The notes under the pieces: model-generated
Seen by the model: the letters and a program-made list of their open reading frames with translations, nothing else
The model's database searches: none
What the model was told of the DNA's origin: nothing
Made by a program: the position numbers and the translations under genes
Origin: Lamellibrachia columna
Lineage: Eukaryota > Annelida > Polychaeta > Sabellida > Siboglinidae
Assembly (NCBI GenBank): GCA_963662155.1
Contig: OY759266.1
Span: forward strand, 55,175,510 to 55,239,509
Direction of reading: 5' to 3'
DNA: 64,000 bases
Shown here: in pieces, positions 25,601 through 38,500 of the stretch
Position numbering within the stretch: the stretch's first letter is position 1
Layout: every line of letters begins with the position of its first letter

Positions 25601-27292
25601 CGACTGTCCTTGAGCGTGAGCCTCGACTCTTCCCACTGGGTGAGCTACGGCCGGCGATAAACCGCTGTCAAGCAACCGAGTCGTGAGTTGAGGTGAGGTC
25701 TTGCCGTGTATTGGGGGGGTGGCCATCTCTTCCTAGGGATCCAAATTACTCTTTGGTTTAACTACTGCATTTTGCTTGTTTAAAATTTAACAAATGGATT
25801 TCTGCGCAAGCGAGATTCTATGTTATGACAAGCAATGCGGTTGGGTGTGGTGTTTTGTTGAATTTTTACATCATTACTTTTTTTGAGGATGCCAATTTTG
25901 TCAAAGAATGGCAATTTAAAAAAAAAACATTAAAACACCCCATAGCCATTAAATGTCAGTCAATTATTCTTTGAAGCAAGTTTTTCCAAAATCAGATGTC
26001 AAAAATATTTATTGAAAAGCCAGCTCTAGATATATTTTTTATGGATTATACCTTCCTTACAAAATGTGCAAGTTCTTAGCACTGATAAAGTGGTATCAAA
26101 AATTAACATTTAGTTGTATTATATTTTTTCACAGTAACCAGTTGCTGTTTTGATTCTAGGATGCTTTGCATATTGCATCAGCACCTGGAGCGCCACCTGG
26201 CCACACATGTGGAACTTGGAGACACTGCAGTGACGTCCCAGAGGTGGTATTCAGGTGACTGCATGGCTGCTATCATTCGTGGCAAGGTTGTTTCTTCTGC
26301 TTGCAGGTCGGGCCATGAACATCCAGATGGTGGGAGAGACGGGAGCAGGTCGGGTGTCATCTGTCGGTGGCAGAGGCGCAGCTTCCAGGCTCGGGTTAGT
26401 ACCACTTTGTGTATTCCAAGAATATGCTATTCATTGTTATCTTACATATTCTGAATTTAATGCATTTTATTCTTTATTCCTACCTGCAAAGAGCAGATCA
26501 GGGTTGACATGTTTTTTATGGGTTAGACCCAAGCTTTCCACCCAAGTTCACTCTATGGTACGTGTACCTGGCTATAAATGTGATTGAGGTTGGTTATAGA
26601 TACTTCTTGGAGAAGCTTATTTACTGTTTCAATGTTAATGAGGAATAGAGATGCCAAGGGTATAATAAAAAATATTCTTAGCTAAATCCTATGGACTTGT
26701 GCTATGCAGTATAAATGTCGATTTCAGCAATTGAAAAATTTCACAAGTAAAATGTTACCATGTCTGTGTATTAATGTATTTTCCATCTTAAACCTGATTG
26801 TATTTGTACTGATTATATTGCATCTTCCTCGTTTACAGCACGAGCTACAGCAACAACAACAGCAGCTACGGCTACAGCAACACAAGAGGTCGGGGACGTG
26901 GGAACACAAGAAGAGGTTTTGGTGGGCGCGGTGGGCGTGGAGGTGGCAGAGGTCGGGGAGATCAGCGGAAGCCAGTGACCAAGGATGAACTGGACGCACA
27001 GTTGGATGCTTACAATTCTAAGGTGTGTTATAAAACACTACCTCAAACTTCTCTTCTTCTAAGTATGTGTTCTACTTTGTGATTTATTGTGGACAACATG
27101 GTTTGTATTGCATGACTATTGCTTTTATTATTATTTTAGTACTGTATTTCCATTATATATACATCAAAATATATTTCTAAATATAAAATATGAAGACCAT
27201 TATTACCAGACATTGTATTTGAAAGAGAGGTGCTTTCTAATTAAAAGTTCTAAATGTTCTGTGCTTTCCGTTTACAGATGGAGGTTGACTAA
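16682..27292 (+). CDS. ALYREF: THO complex subunit 4 / Aly-REF mRNA export adaptor
   Basis: Six exons: 16682-16930, 21924-22094, 25230-25377, 26307-26394, 26839-27022 and 27278-27292. All are bounded by GT/AG with consistent phase, giving 284 residues (human about 257). Aly/REF binds spliced mRNA in the nucleus, recruits UAP56/DDX39B through its terminal motifs and hands the transcript to NXF1. The N-terminal UAP56-binding motif is [10 protein letters not shown] (residues ~6-16 in this reading: [11 protein letters not shown]). An Arg/Gly-rich region with many RGG repeats fills residues 22-78. The conserved [14 protein letters not shown] opens exon 2. The RRM spans about 124-197, with RNP2-like [11 protein letters not shown] and an exon-3 core [17 protein letters not shown] through [11 protein letters not shown] second RGG region lies in exon 5, and the C-terminal motif is [15 protein letters not shown]. 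The last exon holds only MEVD plus stop, a very small coding exon. Introns 1 and 2 (5.0 and 3.1 kb) are full of LINE debris. The gene starts 427 bp from the RGS start on the opposite strand. Confidence 0.95.
17085..17165 (-). mobile_element. LINE 3'-end fragment
   Basis: Contains AAGGAAGCCATTGGCTTAT, the reverse complement of 20200-20225 in the LINE tail at 19995-20245. A small orphan piece in ALYREF intron 1. Confidence 0.5.
17355..17570 (+). mobile_element. LINE reverse-transcriptase C-terminal fragment
   Basis: Reads [20 protein letters not shown], then [15 protein letters not shown] and KEGSRTRG. This is the usual end of reverse transcriptases of the kind whose downstream tail is seen at 19995 ([20 protein letters not shown]). 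At about 17570 it is fused directly to an unrelated RTE-like piece. Confidence 0.7.
17570..17880 (+). mobile_element. RTE-like LINE reverse-transcriptase fragment
   Basis: [19 protein letters not shown] at the start of the piece is an RTE-type reverse-transcriptase motif. Further on, across frameshifts, [18 protein letters not shown] and the [19 protein letters not shown] segment follow the order seen at 12236-13200. Degenerate. Confidence 0.75.
17880..18990 (-). mobile_element. RTE-like LINE endonuclease fragment
   Basis: Minus-strand pieces give an apurinic-type endonuclease: [20 protein letters not shown] near the N-terminus, [55 protein letters not shown] (catalytic Asp/Asn) and a GIDHHLVTG box where SDHxLV is usual. 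Several frame changes and the altered SDH box show it is inactive. It meets the opposite-strand piece at 17880 head-on. Confidence 0.85.
19800..19994 (+). mobile_element. RTE-like LINE C-terminal tail
   Basis: Reads [20 protein letters not shown], then [15 protein letters not shown] and a short tail to a stop. This is the basic C-terminal tail typical of RTE-clade polymerases (GRPxxTWRRxxE and RxRWR). Confidence 0.75.
19995..20245 (+). mobile_element. LINE 3' terminus (different family)
   Basis: Starts [20 protein letters not shown], then [20 protein letters not shown] and ASSVNVFKK, the usual end of another non-LTR reverse-transcriptase family. It continues the kind of protein broken off at 17570. 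Confidence 0.75.
20275..21182 (+). mobile_element. TA-flanked inverted-repeat DNA element, copy A
   Basis: Matches the reverse complement of 34729-36482 over most of its length, in the same order (CATTTGTGCCGGCCTA, ATCAATCATCCACGGAGTGG, GGAGCTGCATGTGG, TTAATGTCCATTTAAA, TTATTTGG). The terminal repeat is degraded in this copy (AGTGCTGAATAAAC at the left, GACACTCGAGAATAG at the right). No transposase seen. Lies in ALYREF intron 1. Confidence 0.7.
21309..21811. repeat. 251-bp tandem duplication, nearly identical
   Basis: 21310-21559 and 21561-21810 are the same sequence with a single obvious difference (GGTGAATTG versus GGTGGATTG). It ends about 110 bp before ALYREF exon 2. Confidence 0.92.
22280..25135 (+). 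mobile_element. CR1/L2-like LINE reverse transcriptase, split by a TTAA element
   Basis: The left part (22280-23582) has, in shifting frames, [29 protein letters not shown], then [11 protein letters not shown], then [40 protein letters not shown] and [12 protein letters not shown], and ends [10 protein letters not shown]. The right part (24706-25135) continues [20 protein letters not shown] and a degenerate C-terminus, then a 3' tail (GGTGCTATAGAAATTAATAAA). The host frame is continuous if 23583-24709 is removed. Dead through many stops. Lies in ALYREF intron 2. Confidence 0.85.
23579..24709. mobile_element. TTAA-flanked non-autonomous DNA transposon, copy 1
   Basis: TTAA is present at both edges (23579-23582 and 24706-24709). 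The ends read inward GGTGGCTGGGGCGGCTA and GGTAGTTGGGTGGCTAT, imperfect inverted repeats of about 17 bp. TTAA target duplication fits piggyBac or Kolobok-type elements. No transposase is visible in the 1.1 kb body. Confidence 0.8.
25378..26306. other. ALYREF intron 3
   Basis: No element or array recognised. Bounded by the donor GTAGGC and a CTTGCAG acceptor. Confidence 0.5.
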
Positions 27293-27913
27293 CTGCCGGG
27301 TGATATCAAATGAACAGAATACAACAGTGGAAGAAGTAGCAGCAATGAAGTTGTCTATCACAGTGTCCACACTCTTGAAATACGACACCATTGACTTTAC
27401 TGTGATTTGGCAAGATGTAAAATGACATGAACTTTGTCACCAAGCTATCCTTGAATTGGAATTATTGTTAACCGGTGGATATCCAGCTGGGTGTATTGAC
27501 CCACAATATTTCACAGGACATTTGTAATGTTTTCTGTTTGACCATCGTCTTCTGAGTGGCTGATGTATGTAGTTATCTGCAGAAGCTCTTATGCAAATTG
27601 TGCATTTTAATCCTAAGTTTGTCTGGTCACTCGTGCAGTTTTGAGTTGCCATGATGGTCTGATTGTGTCTTGAGATATGATTGCAGTGTACCGATATAAA
27701 ACTTGCCAGTGCATTTGAATAAGGGGCGACGGCTTGTTGAGCGTGGTATAGATGAATCTTCACAAGTTCATAATGTTTTTACTAGAATTGTTTTTTTTTT
27801 AATGGGATGTCTCACCGTGTAGAGTAACATCAAATTGTATACAAAGTTAGTTGCACTGCGTAGTTAAGGACTGACAGTGGCAGTTGTTCAGCTGTCAGAG
27901 CTCTTAAAATAAA
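27293..27913 (+). other. ALYREF 3' UTR with candidate poly(A) signal
   Basis: Sequence after the ALYREF stop contains no further homology. An AATAAA hexamer at 27908-27913, with T-rich and GT-containing sequence after it, is the first plausible polyadenylation signal, giving a UTR of about 0.6 kb. The true end is not proven. Confidence 0.45.
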
Positions 27914-29537
27914 TCTCTTTTTTACATATCTGTAGTGCCTGTTTGTGAAAATACAATTAGTCAAGTTTTCAGTCTGGAGAATGACAAAAAGTTGGCTGCT
28001 TTTGAATTTGTGTAGCGCTGTGTATCGAGAGTGGACATGAAGATGAATGTCTGGGTCTGACAAGTTTGTGCCTGAAGACAAAGGGTGACAACTAGCGAAA
28101 TATGGACAATGGAAACAGCAAAACTAGTATTACTATTATTAGCTAGTAACACTCCACCTGGATAGGGTTTATTTTTAAATTCCATAGCTAATGCAATTTG
28201 TTCAGCCCAAACTAGAGTAAATAATCTTGAAAAAGTTAGGATATTTTATCACTGCTTTCAGTGGTTTACTTGACCCTAACGTTAGAACTTCTCTTTAAAA
28301 AAACTTTAATATTTTGTAAATTATCAGTTTTATTTTAAATGCAGAAGTTGTCCACATATTTTATACCCTCAAGATATTGCTCAGATTTCGAAGAATGTGC
28401 AGGTGAGTACAATAATCTAAACTGTTTTGACTTCCAGAGTGTTGCCAAAAACGTGATTTCCTGTAAATTAAATTATGAAGAGTATTTGATAGAGGTACGC
28501 TTTATCCATGAATAAAAGTGATTTACAGGTAAAGGTGAACTACTGGTATATAGATATTAAACATTCAAAGCTACCAGAATATGGTGGAACGAAATTTTGA
28601 GAATTAACAAAATGTCACGTGGGATGTCTCCCGTTTGATGGACGGACTGCATGTATTAATAACATGAAGCAATGGGCAGCTGGAGGCTGCGAGGCCCCGG
28701 AATGACTGGAGGACACAGGATATGGCTGATTTGACCCCGTGTCTTTTTTTACCACACAGAATGGCAAATTATGCACTTTATTTCCAGTTCTGCAGCTAGG
28801 GCTACACACCGTTTTCTTATAAAATAGCCTTTATAAGTAAATGACGACTGTAGTAATTAAAATCAACATTCTTGATCTGACAAACTTTAAATGACTGCAT
28901 GACATGAAGTGTCATGTCGACAACATGGAAAACTCCAAAAGAATAGTTGTAGACACCTGTGAGTACATTTGTCTGCCTGGTTAAAAACATGTTCAACAAA
29001 ACAATTACCATTGAAATAAGGATGCCATAGATAAGTTCATGGATAGCCAACCTTAAAAATGTATTGTGTTTGATGTGTGCATGTGATTAGGTATCTTGAT
29101 CTAACAAATTTAAACAGCTATGCTACATCAAGTGAATTCGACTGGAACATGGTGCTGAATAGAAGCAATAACAGATGGCTATCCATGTAACAAGTATCTA
29201 TGGGCTGCATTAATGTTCACACAAGATCTTCAATCTAATAACCATTTAGGTAACTTCTCAAGTAGCAAACGGCACACACTTCATTATTTATCAGATGTAA
29301 CATGCCGTATATTAACTAACGTGATTAAAACCCTTGGCAGTCAGCACCCTGGCCACCACAGCAATGTGAATTCATCCTCGTCGTTGACGTATCAACCACC
29401 ATCACTGTCTGCAGGGATGGACATTGTTCAATAAGTTGCCTTTGTTTGCTGCACACTCTGGAATACTTATTATAAATACACATTTGCATCGTCATTTACT
29501 CCTGTACAGTGGCACATGCATTCTAAAATAGTAACTA
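27914..29537. other. Tail-to-tail spacer between ALYREF and UBE2S
   Basis: Includes the UBE2S 3' UTR of unknown length. I see no coding homology, array or transposon end here. The open frames in it are short and have no recognisable domain. Confidence 0.5.
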
Positions 29538-32500
29538 TCATAAACGCTTGAGCGTTTTCTTTTTGTCCTTTTTCTTTTTATCAGCAAACTTTTTGTCGCC
29601 CGCATGTTTCTTTGCCAAGGGACCATCACAACCCTTGTATTCTGCCAGGCAGTCTTTTGATGACCTGAAACAACACAGAATGTCAAGTAAAACAGAACAG
29701 TCAAACATTCATATATGCACCTGTTCACATTATACTCGAGGCAAGACGATACCCATTATTGATGCACATATAAATAATTGAAGCATTCAGTCTGTCACAT
29801 ACTCTGTTTTCTGTGTTGTTAAAAAATTTATGGAATTTCATAACATCAGAACAAATACTCCTATTGTGTCATGTTTTGTAATGCCCTATGTTCATAGGTC
29901 AAAACCCTTATGAAAATATACAATGGTAAAAGTATTGGATATATTCCGCCTACTGAAAGAGATCGCCTGACTGAATTGTTGCACTCAAATCAGCAGGTAT
30001 TTGCTCAAAATGAAAGTGATGTTGGGTTAACCCACACTGTCAAACACCGAATATGCACAACAAAAGACAGCCCTGTCAGAGCAGCCTCCCGTCGCATCCC
30101 ACCGCCTCAGAGGAAGTCAAGGCACACATTAATGATCTAATTCAGCAGGGAATAGTCAGACCTAGTCATTCGGAATACGTCAGCCCAATAGTTATTTGTA
30201 AGAAAAAGAACGGGAACATTAGGATGTGCGTGGACTACCGTAGACTTAACACCAAGGAGGAAGGATGCACTCCCATGAGTGGATGAGATTTTTGATCATC
30301 TGGCAGGAGCCAAATATTTCTCGACGGTCGATTTGAAATCGGCATACAATCAAGTGGTGTAAGAAGTGGGATATCTGACAGTGTAAGCTTCCAGAGGAAG
30401 GATGGCATCGGCAGAAGGGATGGTGGAGACGCTAAAATGCAACCAACAGCAGTCTGTCAACGTCACGGTGACCGCCCCTCTGACTCGAAAACTGAGGATG
30501 TTCAGCGGTTGAACTAGTGAACTTCACTACTGGATCGGGGAAGCACGGAGCATGTTACCATCCGTCTCTTCAGCCGATAGACTGTCATTTTTGATCGCCC
30601 ACTTGGATGGACCGGCCTAGGAAGAAGTAAGGTACGCCCCAAGTGATGAGAAGGACTGTATCGACAAGATATTTACATTACTGGTGTCTGCTTTTGGGGG
30701 AAACCACAGTAATGCACAGCTGAAGAGAGAATTATACGATCGGGTGCAGGGTAGTAGTGAAAGTGTTAGAGTTCTCCAGAGCGCTTCTGGAAATTTCTGA
30801 AGGATTGACTGATAAGGCTGAAAGTAAGGATAATATGTTGACAGAAGTATTCTGTGAAAACCTGTTAGAACCTCAGATAAAACGGGAAATAAAGAGACTA
30901 GTTCGGACTGACCCCAAATTTTTTTTGCCGCATTGCGTTCCGAAGCGATTCAACTAGAGGAGGACGGTTTGTGTGGGCCACACAGGAGTGTACGTGTGAG
31001 GGAAGTTCACGAACCCCGCCAAGTATTGGAGTTTTGAAACAGGTAAATCATGGTAAACCATGGTAAATACCATGGTACCATGGTATACAATGGAATACCA
31101 GGGTATATTTTCATAAGGGTTTGTCTGGGTCTGACAACAGGTTGGTTCCCTTATGAAAATATACCATGGTAAATGCATGGTATACCATGGTGTTTTGAAA
31201 CAGGTAAACCATGGTAAATACCATGGTATATTTTCATAAGGGAATACATGATATTAAAGCTAACAGAAATCTACCTGACAGTAAACAAAATTAAAGAGGA
31301 GTTTCGTAATGAAATGCAAGCTACATAAAACCATACTCCAAAGGACTTTTAATTTGAACCACTTTCAAGTATTTTATAATGTGTCCATGCTGATTTTTCC
31401 TTCTGAATACTGAAACATTACTAAATTCAATAAGGTGTATCTGCAGATTCTCTATATCTGACAGGATTCTGACATTGAAGCATTACACAGACAAGCAATT
31501 GGACCTGATTTTAGTCAGATTGCTAAAAAAAAATATATGAGTTGCCTTCTTAGTGGACATCTGGGGGAACAACAACCTGGCTTATAACAACAACCTGGCT
31601 CATAACAACAACCTGGCTCGTAACACTACTGTACAGCAGAAAACATTTGAAATTTCATGTCAACAAAAATGGGGTTACTCGGAATCGTGCAAGATTTCAT
31701 TTAATTTGAATTTTGCAAAAGGTTTGATGATTGTCATAAAAGCTGTTTAAATGTAATAACAAATTAATAGGTTCTTGCAATTTGACAACAGTGAATAAGC
31801 AATATGGGCTCAAACAAACTGAGATGTGGCTGCAGTTTTCTTAAAACTAAGCTTGTGTCAATTGTATACTATCAAAATATTTAAATGGCCAATTGGTTAG
31901 CAATCAGTGTTTCAACAGAGGCTGCATTTACCCCTTCGTAGAAAATTTTATAAGTTATATTTATGACATGACACTTCTTTTTACCATGATATTATTTCAG
32001 AGGTTCCAAGTGGAATAAAACAAAATAGTGAGATCTCACACTTTGTTCAAAATGAAATAGGGAGATTGCGGCAGTCATACCTCTGTGCTGCAATTTTAAA
32101 ACGTCTGGAATATAAAAAAAATCTTGGAGCAAACCAAATCTCTATTGTGAGGGAATTTTATGTTAAAATTGTCGAGAGAATATACTTAGGTTGTTAGATT
32201 GGGTAACTTGCAAAAGTGTGAATGGTCTTACGTCATAGTATTTTATAAGTCACCTTTGCCCTTTTATGGAAAATTTCGGCAGGACCCAGTAAAAAATATT
32301 TTTAAACTGCATCCTCAACTGATTTAGCCTATCGTGAACCTATTATTATTATTATTATTAGATCTGGGAAGCCTCAAAATAGTAGATATCCAAAACGGTA
32401 AACACTTTATGGAAGGCTAATCATGGGAGTGACTTCCATCCTCTCACGGATCACAAAAGAAAGTTATGAAATTTCACCAAGGGCGAAATTCGCAAGTTTT

Positions 32501-35500
32501 CAGCATTTCTGCTGTCACTTCAATAAATACTGCATGCAGAATTAAATAATTTAATAGTTCATCTCATTCACCAAAACTACATACAAAAGTTGCACAAACG
32601 AGCTAGCATGTCGTAGTGGATACTAGACAAGCAAACACACTGAATCGATCATGCACCTTTAGCGTTCAAAATAATGCTTGTCCGCTTGTCCGAAACAAGT
32701 GATAATGTGCTTGGACAAGTAGAAAGTGCCTGTGTGATTATCCGGTGAACAAATGAAAATGTACAGTGCATTTTTAATCCGTGTGTATTTTATTGCTGTC
32801 GATCACATTCCAAAAAGATTACCAAAATGAAAGGCTGTAAATTTTGCCTACAGTGCAATGACGCATGTCTCTGCATCCTGGTCACTGGTTAACTTGCACG
32901 TTTTTGTTCTCTTACCAGATAATTGGATGTATCCATCCATGGTTGCGCAGTGGCGGCACTGATAAACGATGGACAGTGTAACTTTGCCACAATTTTACAC
33001 AAATGTTATGAACATCGCATCTTATGTTATTTGAGAACAATATATTTAAAGTAGTTTTTATAATTTTTTTAGTATATTTAATTTTGTTAGCAGTTTCATG
33101 ATCATTTTCTTACTTTTACTTGTATTACTAATTTTATTTAAAGTAGTGTTATTTATAGAATATTTTAACATGGTTATTTTGTTAGCATTTCATTTTTATG
33201 TTTAGCATTTGTGTAGACTACTCTTAGTGTAATTATTCTCTTAGCAACTTATCGCCTGTAAAATACTACTATGCATGTAAAGCGCCTGAGAGCGATCTTG
33301 ATTGATCGGGCGCTATATAAGTACTTTTATTATTATTATTAATAATAATAGTACTTACGACAAATGGGAAACTTTTGTTTATTAATATTATACTTTAGTT
33401 TCGAAATTGGACGATGTACTATACTACAGAACCAACAGGCACCAACATGCGGAGAAAGGCAGCTTCACGGAGGGGACATTTAGTTTTCAGCTAACGTCTG
33501 TGAAAGCGCACAAGCAGAAATCTTCTCACAGAAAGGAGAGTTTGGCAGTCAGGGATGAAAAAAAATCATGATTAAAAAAAAATTATTTGATTTTTTTTAA
33601 TCTTGTATATAGACATTTATATAGATGTTTACATTTATAAACTCTTTCAAATGTGTTCTATTCAAATCGATTTGGGTTCTTGTCTTAACAGATGGTACAT
33701 GATTTTTGCTTATATAAAGGCCTCACCAACTGTAGTTGCATAATCTGTCTTGGAAAGGAAAGCATGCTGTGTGTTTGTGGCTGTAGCAGTGCTAATTATT
33801 GTTTGCTGAGAGGGTGGAATAGCACCTGTTCAGGGCTCTGTGTACTCTAAGGGTCTCTAACCAGAATATAAACCGGTACAGTATTAAACAATTGAGTCAA
33901 CATACTGAATTGGTAACAACTAGCACAAGCTCTAAGTGAACTTTAACTCAGGGCTTCTGTGTTGAAAAGATACTTCCTCTGGAAGACAAGTTTGTGTGGC
34001 TTCACTGCATTCAGAAAGGGAATAGCTTAAACATAAACAATGTCATAAATTATTTGACTATCAGGCTATCTGGTGTCAATACAGCTACACAAGTGTGCGC
34101 ACTTTGTGTTTTGTATTAAAAACGTACAAAACTTTGTTGATCTGTTGATGCTTGTAAACAATTATTTGTGTTAAATTCATATAAATCAGCGATACAAAAA
34201 ATCATAAATCAACGATTTTTTTTGAGTGATTTAAATCAAACAACCTTGCTGGCATTTGAAGCTGCTTTAAAACCATCAATGGAATCGGTGGCCGGCAAGA
34301 TGCTGGTCCAATTAAACAAGGCATTAACCGACAAACTGATGCTGAAATTTAGAACTGTTCATGCGCTAGCCAAACACTGTCGTCCATTTACAGACTACAC
34401 CTGGCAGTGTTCTCTTGATGAAATAAAAGTAGACTAACGTCCACAACAAGTTGGGGAACCCTGCCCTCAATGATTTGTTGCGAATCATGTTGTTGTCTCC
34501 ACCTGAAGCAGAGTTCAACCCAGAGAAGGCCATTAACCACTGGTGTGGTGCACTAGAGCAGAGGAAGTCGTTGCAAAGATCACGGGAACCTGTCCATGAT
34601 TCAGCTGATGAATCAAATCACGAGGACTTGGCTGAACTATGAGATTTGGATTGAAGATGCAACAATTGGTGACTCAATTTTGACTATGGTTAAGTAAAAT
34701 TTTTTCCTCAAATATGTACAGTTTTGTACTCTTGGGTGCCAAATAAACGTATAGGCCAAATAACAGTATAGAGTGGCAAATAACAGTATAGAGTGGCAAA
34801 TAACAGTATAGAGTGGCAAATAACAGTATAGAGTGGCAAACCAGTCAAATTTAATAACAGAATGGGGGGCAAATTGTTAACAAATAATAGTACATTGCGA
34901 AAAAGTCACTAGTATATTTGTCTTTTTTAGCGCCAAAGCAATTTTTTTTACCCGATGGGCTGAGAAACTTGCCGGACGGCGCTGTACATGTGTTCAGTTC
35001 CTGTCTGGTTTGTTTTAAGGAGCTCACATTCCTGTTAATATTCTTCCCAAAGTGGCTGCGTGATAAGCAATCCACTTTGCAATAAAAACGTCATTTATTT
35101 GGCCCGTTTCAATTCTCCACTGCATCGGACTTGTGTTGGTTATTGCATAAATGAATTTATGCAACTTACCAGGTGCATAACAAGTTTTATGAAATAACCA
35201 AAGCAGGTCGTCGCTAAACTTGCCCTGGGTGTCCGAGACTACACCGGAACTATTTGGCCAAATAAATTGTATTACTCAGCGCTAGCCAACCAATCAAGGC
35301 TTAGCGGAAACCAGTTCAAACCGGAACCAGTAGTTTGAATCTTTCACTCCTGCTCTCTGCATTGCGAAGTTGTGTCTAAAATTTGTCTCTCGAAATCCGC
35401 CCTCCTCCCCACTTTTCTTCCTTATTTTCAATGCTTAGTTTAAATGCGATTGTACATCGTTGATGAAACAGGAAGTTGGAAGATGTCGAAACCGCTTTCC

Positions 35501-38500
35501 CCACTTTTGGCTTTATATTAGATGAACACGGGGGTGTGTCCCCTAGTATTTGGTGTTCATGGGGTTTTCTGTGCAGACAGGCTTCCTGTTTCTTCATCGG
35601 TATTCTTGGCTTATGTTTATATAGGCTAGCGAAATGGCCCCACCTGTTTGTAATTAAATTTGTGTATTGGTGGTGGAATGTCTGTATTCTTTGCATTACA
35701 TGTTCATGACGACTTCTTGATGTATATATGTTATCGTCATGCTTGTAAGAATGTGGGCTCTGAGAAACTTACCGGACGGGGCTGTACATGTGTTCAGTTC
35801 CTGTCTGGTTTGCTTTGAGGAGCTCACATTCCTGTTAATGTTCTTCCCAAAGTGGCTGCGTGATAAGCAGTCCACTTTGCAATAAAAACGTTTTTAAATG
35901 GACATTAAAGTTTTACTGAATTTAATATGCAAGCCCGTTTAAGAGAAAACCGCCGCCAGCCAGTTACAACCACTTTGAGGAGCTGCGCACAGCGGCCACT
36001 TACAGTCGGTTTACGCGTTGATAATATATACCATGTCGAGCTCCCAAGAACTAAGTATTCTGATCGATCCATCTAATCATGGAAATGTAACGGTCTAACG
36101 CTTCGGGATCAAAATCTAGGATCTTCAGAAGCACGGAATCCCGCTAAATTCACGACTGTCGTTCGAAAGGATGAAAAATTAGCCGTCAAAGGGAGCCACA
36201 TGCAGCTCCAGAAGGGAACAAGTGATTTTAGCTTGAGCGTTAAGCCGCTCCGTGGATGATTGATTAGCGCTAGCAATAGTGAGTGAGAGTGATACTTTGT
36301 CTAAAAGAGCGATTGCTCTCCTAAAAATTATACCCTGCATAATTTGCCATGATTATCGGAGAATATAGGCTGGCACAAATGTTTAAATTTAATAATAGCA
36401 AAGTGCCTAATAAGGTGCATATAGGGTGGCATTTTTTATCAAATAAATACGTATATAGGGACACTTATTTAGCACTCAAGAGTATGTGCATTTTACAATT
36501 ACATTTTGCAATTGAGATCACTTGAACCTTTGGCTATAAGTTCCCTAGTTGCTCTTGCAGTCGAAAGAGTGTGGTTGTTTTCATTTAAAATTAACCTTTT
36601 TTGTTTATTTTCCCTAAAAACTTGCATTTTCACTTCCGCTTGCCAATATAAATCCGGACAAGTCCAATTTCTGGTGGACAAGTAAATTTCAAGATTGACT
36701 TGTCTGGCAGACAAGTGATTTTTTGGCTTATTTCTATCACTGACCGTTAATAGTTTGTCTGATGATTTCATCAGAACTAAATAACACTTTTCTTTAAAAT
36801 GAGCTAGTTTGTCGCAGTGGATACTAGATAGGTTTGATTTTTTTGCAAAATCCTTCTAAAACAAGACGAGCAAAAAAATTAATTGTAGAAAAAGCTTTAA
36901 ATGGCGACTGTCTGTCAGATTCATTAACTTTTTTGTTCATTTTTCATCCCCATAATGATTAAATTCCTCAACTTTTAATTATATCTTATAATTTGAACAT
37001 GTCAGAAGTCAAAAGAAATTTACTTCCAAACTTACTGATCATTAATTAGGTCATAGGACCAGCAATTGACAAGGCGTTGATAATCTTTTATATTGTCATA
37101 GGACAAAAAATATAGAAGACAAGATGGTCATTGATGAGCACAGCTGTTGAAATATGGTGTTACCGTACTATGAAAAAGGTAACAATTGTTAGTAACAATT
37201 ACTAGTGGAACTATTATTACACAAAGTACAACTTGTGTAAAGCCCATTTGACACTAAACACAAATATGACCTTCGATGCCTTGAGTTGTGGTAATGGATG
37301 TGAAAAGACAAAGGTCTTACCTTGGAGGTTTTGCGTGTATTTCTGTGAACATCTTTGCCCTGGTGGAGTAATCATCATACTGTTCAAGCAAGAGTTTGCC
37401 TGCTTCCTCATTCAACGCAGACTCAGGATTCGGCACAATCAGTAAACATTTGACTGTCTGAAAAACAATAATCACAGTAATTAAAGATATGCACATATAT
37501 ATATATATATACTATCTTAGAACAACAATATATACTGGACAGCATGTTGTGCCTAATCTGTTGGTACTTAAAGAGAGTGCATCAATAATCACCTAATTTG
37601 TTTCTGGAACACAACATTTGCATCCTGGAGATTATCATATTAATATGTAAAACAGAGTGGCCACTCTTTTTACATGTATATAAACCCAGAGTGTACGCAG
37701 ATCAAATTTAAGAACTTTAAAGTTAATAAGACCACTAGTTTGATGAAAATTTAAGACTTTGAGCTATTTATTTATTCAAAGTGTAATATTTGATTAAATA
37801 TGTGAATCACTCAGCAATATGCAATCCATTCCACCTTTGTCAGATTATAATCTAGGCCTAGTTTGTAAAATTAAATTTAAGACATTTCTTTAAAAAAATT
37901 AAATTTTAAAACCCTTTCAAAGCCCTAATATGCAAGATATAATTTAAGACCTTTTAAGACAGCCCACACCCTGAAAAGATCAACCCTACACAGCAGAGTT
38001 TGAAATTAACGGTGGTCCGAGTCTACCAAAAATGCTGTCAGACCACTAAACCACTCATGTGTGGTGAAATTTTGAGCCATTTTTTAGACCATGTTCACCC
38101 GTGAACCAGTGCTAAAAGCGCCCGGTCTTTATATTGGCTGATAAAACATAGGAGATATGACAAGACACTGACAAACGCACTTGCACCACTGACTTACCAC
38201 CATCAGTCATAACATAACATGGAAAATTAACAGGCTTGTGTGAAAAGGATAGATGGCTGGTGGACCTGGCTTCAAATGACAAATTGGCCATGCAGCAATC
38301 ACACTGTCAGTGTCTTCTGCCAATAGTGCTACAGTTCATTGACTGTCATGATTCAGATACTAAACCATTTTATCACCACTGTTGGGAAATAAATAAAACT
38401 GCATGTGAAAGACTGAACATGATGCTTGTCTCAGTATGTCAAAATAAATTTTTTTTTGGTCTGATTATGTTCAATGAAATTTTATTTTGGTGTGATTGAA

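Noticed and set aside
35376..35709. Open frames on both strands between the 130-bp direct repeats
   Set aside because: No retroelement or transposase motif; overlapping frames on opposite strands with no support.
38236..38499. 87-codon plus-strand frame ([15 protein letters not shown]...)
   Set aside because: Lies inside the putative hAT-like element 37994-38843; no recognisable transposase motif.
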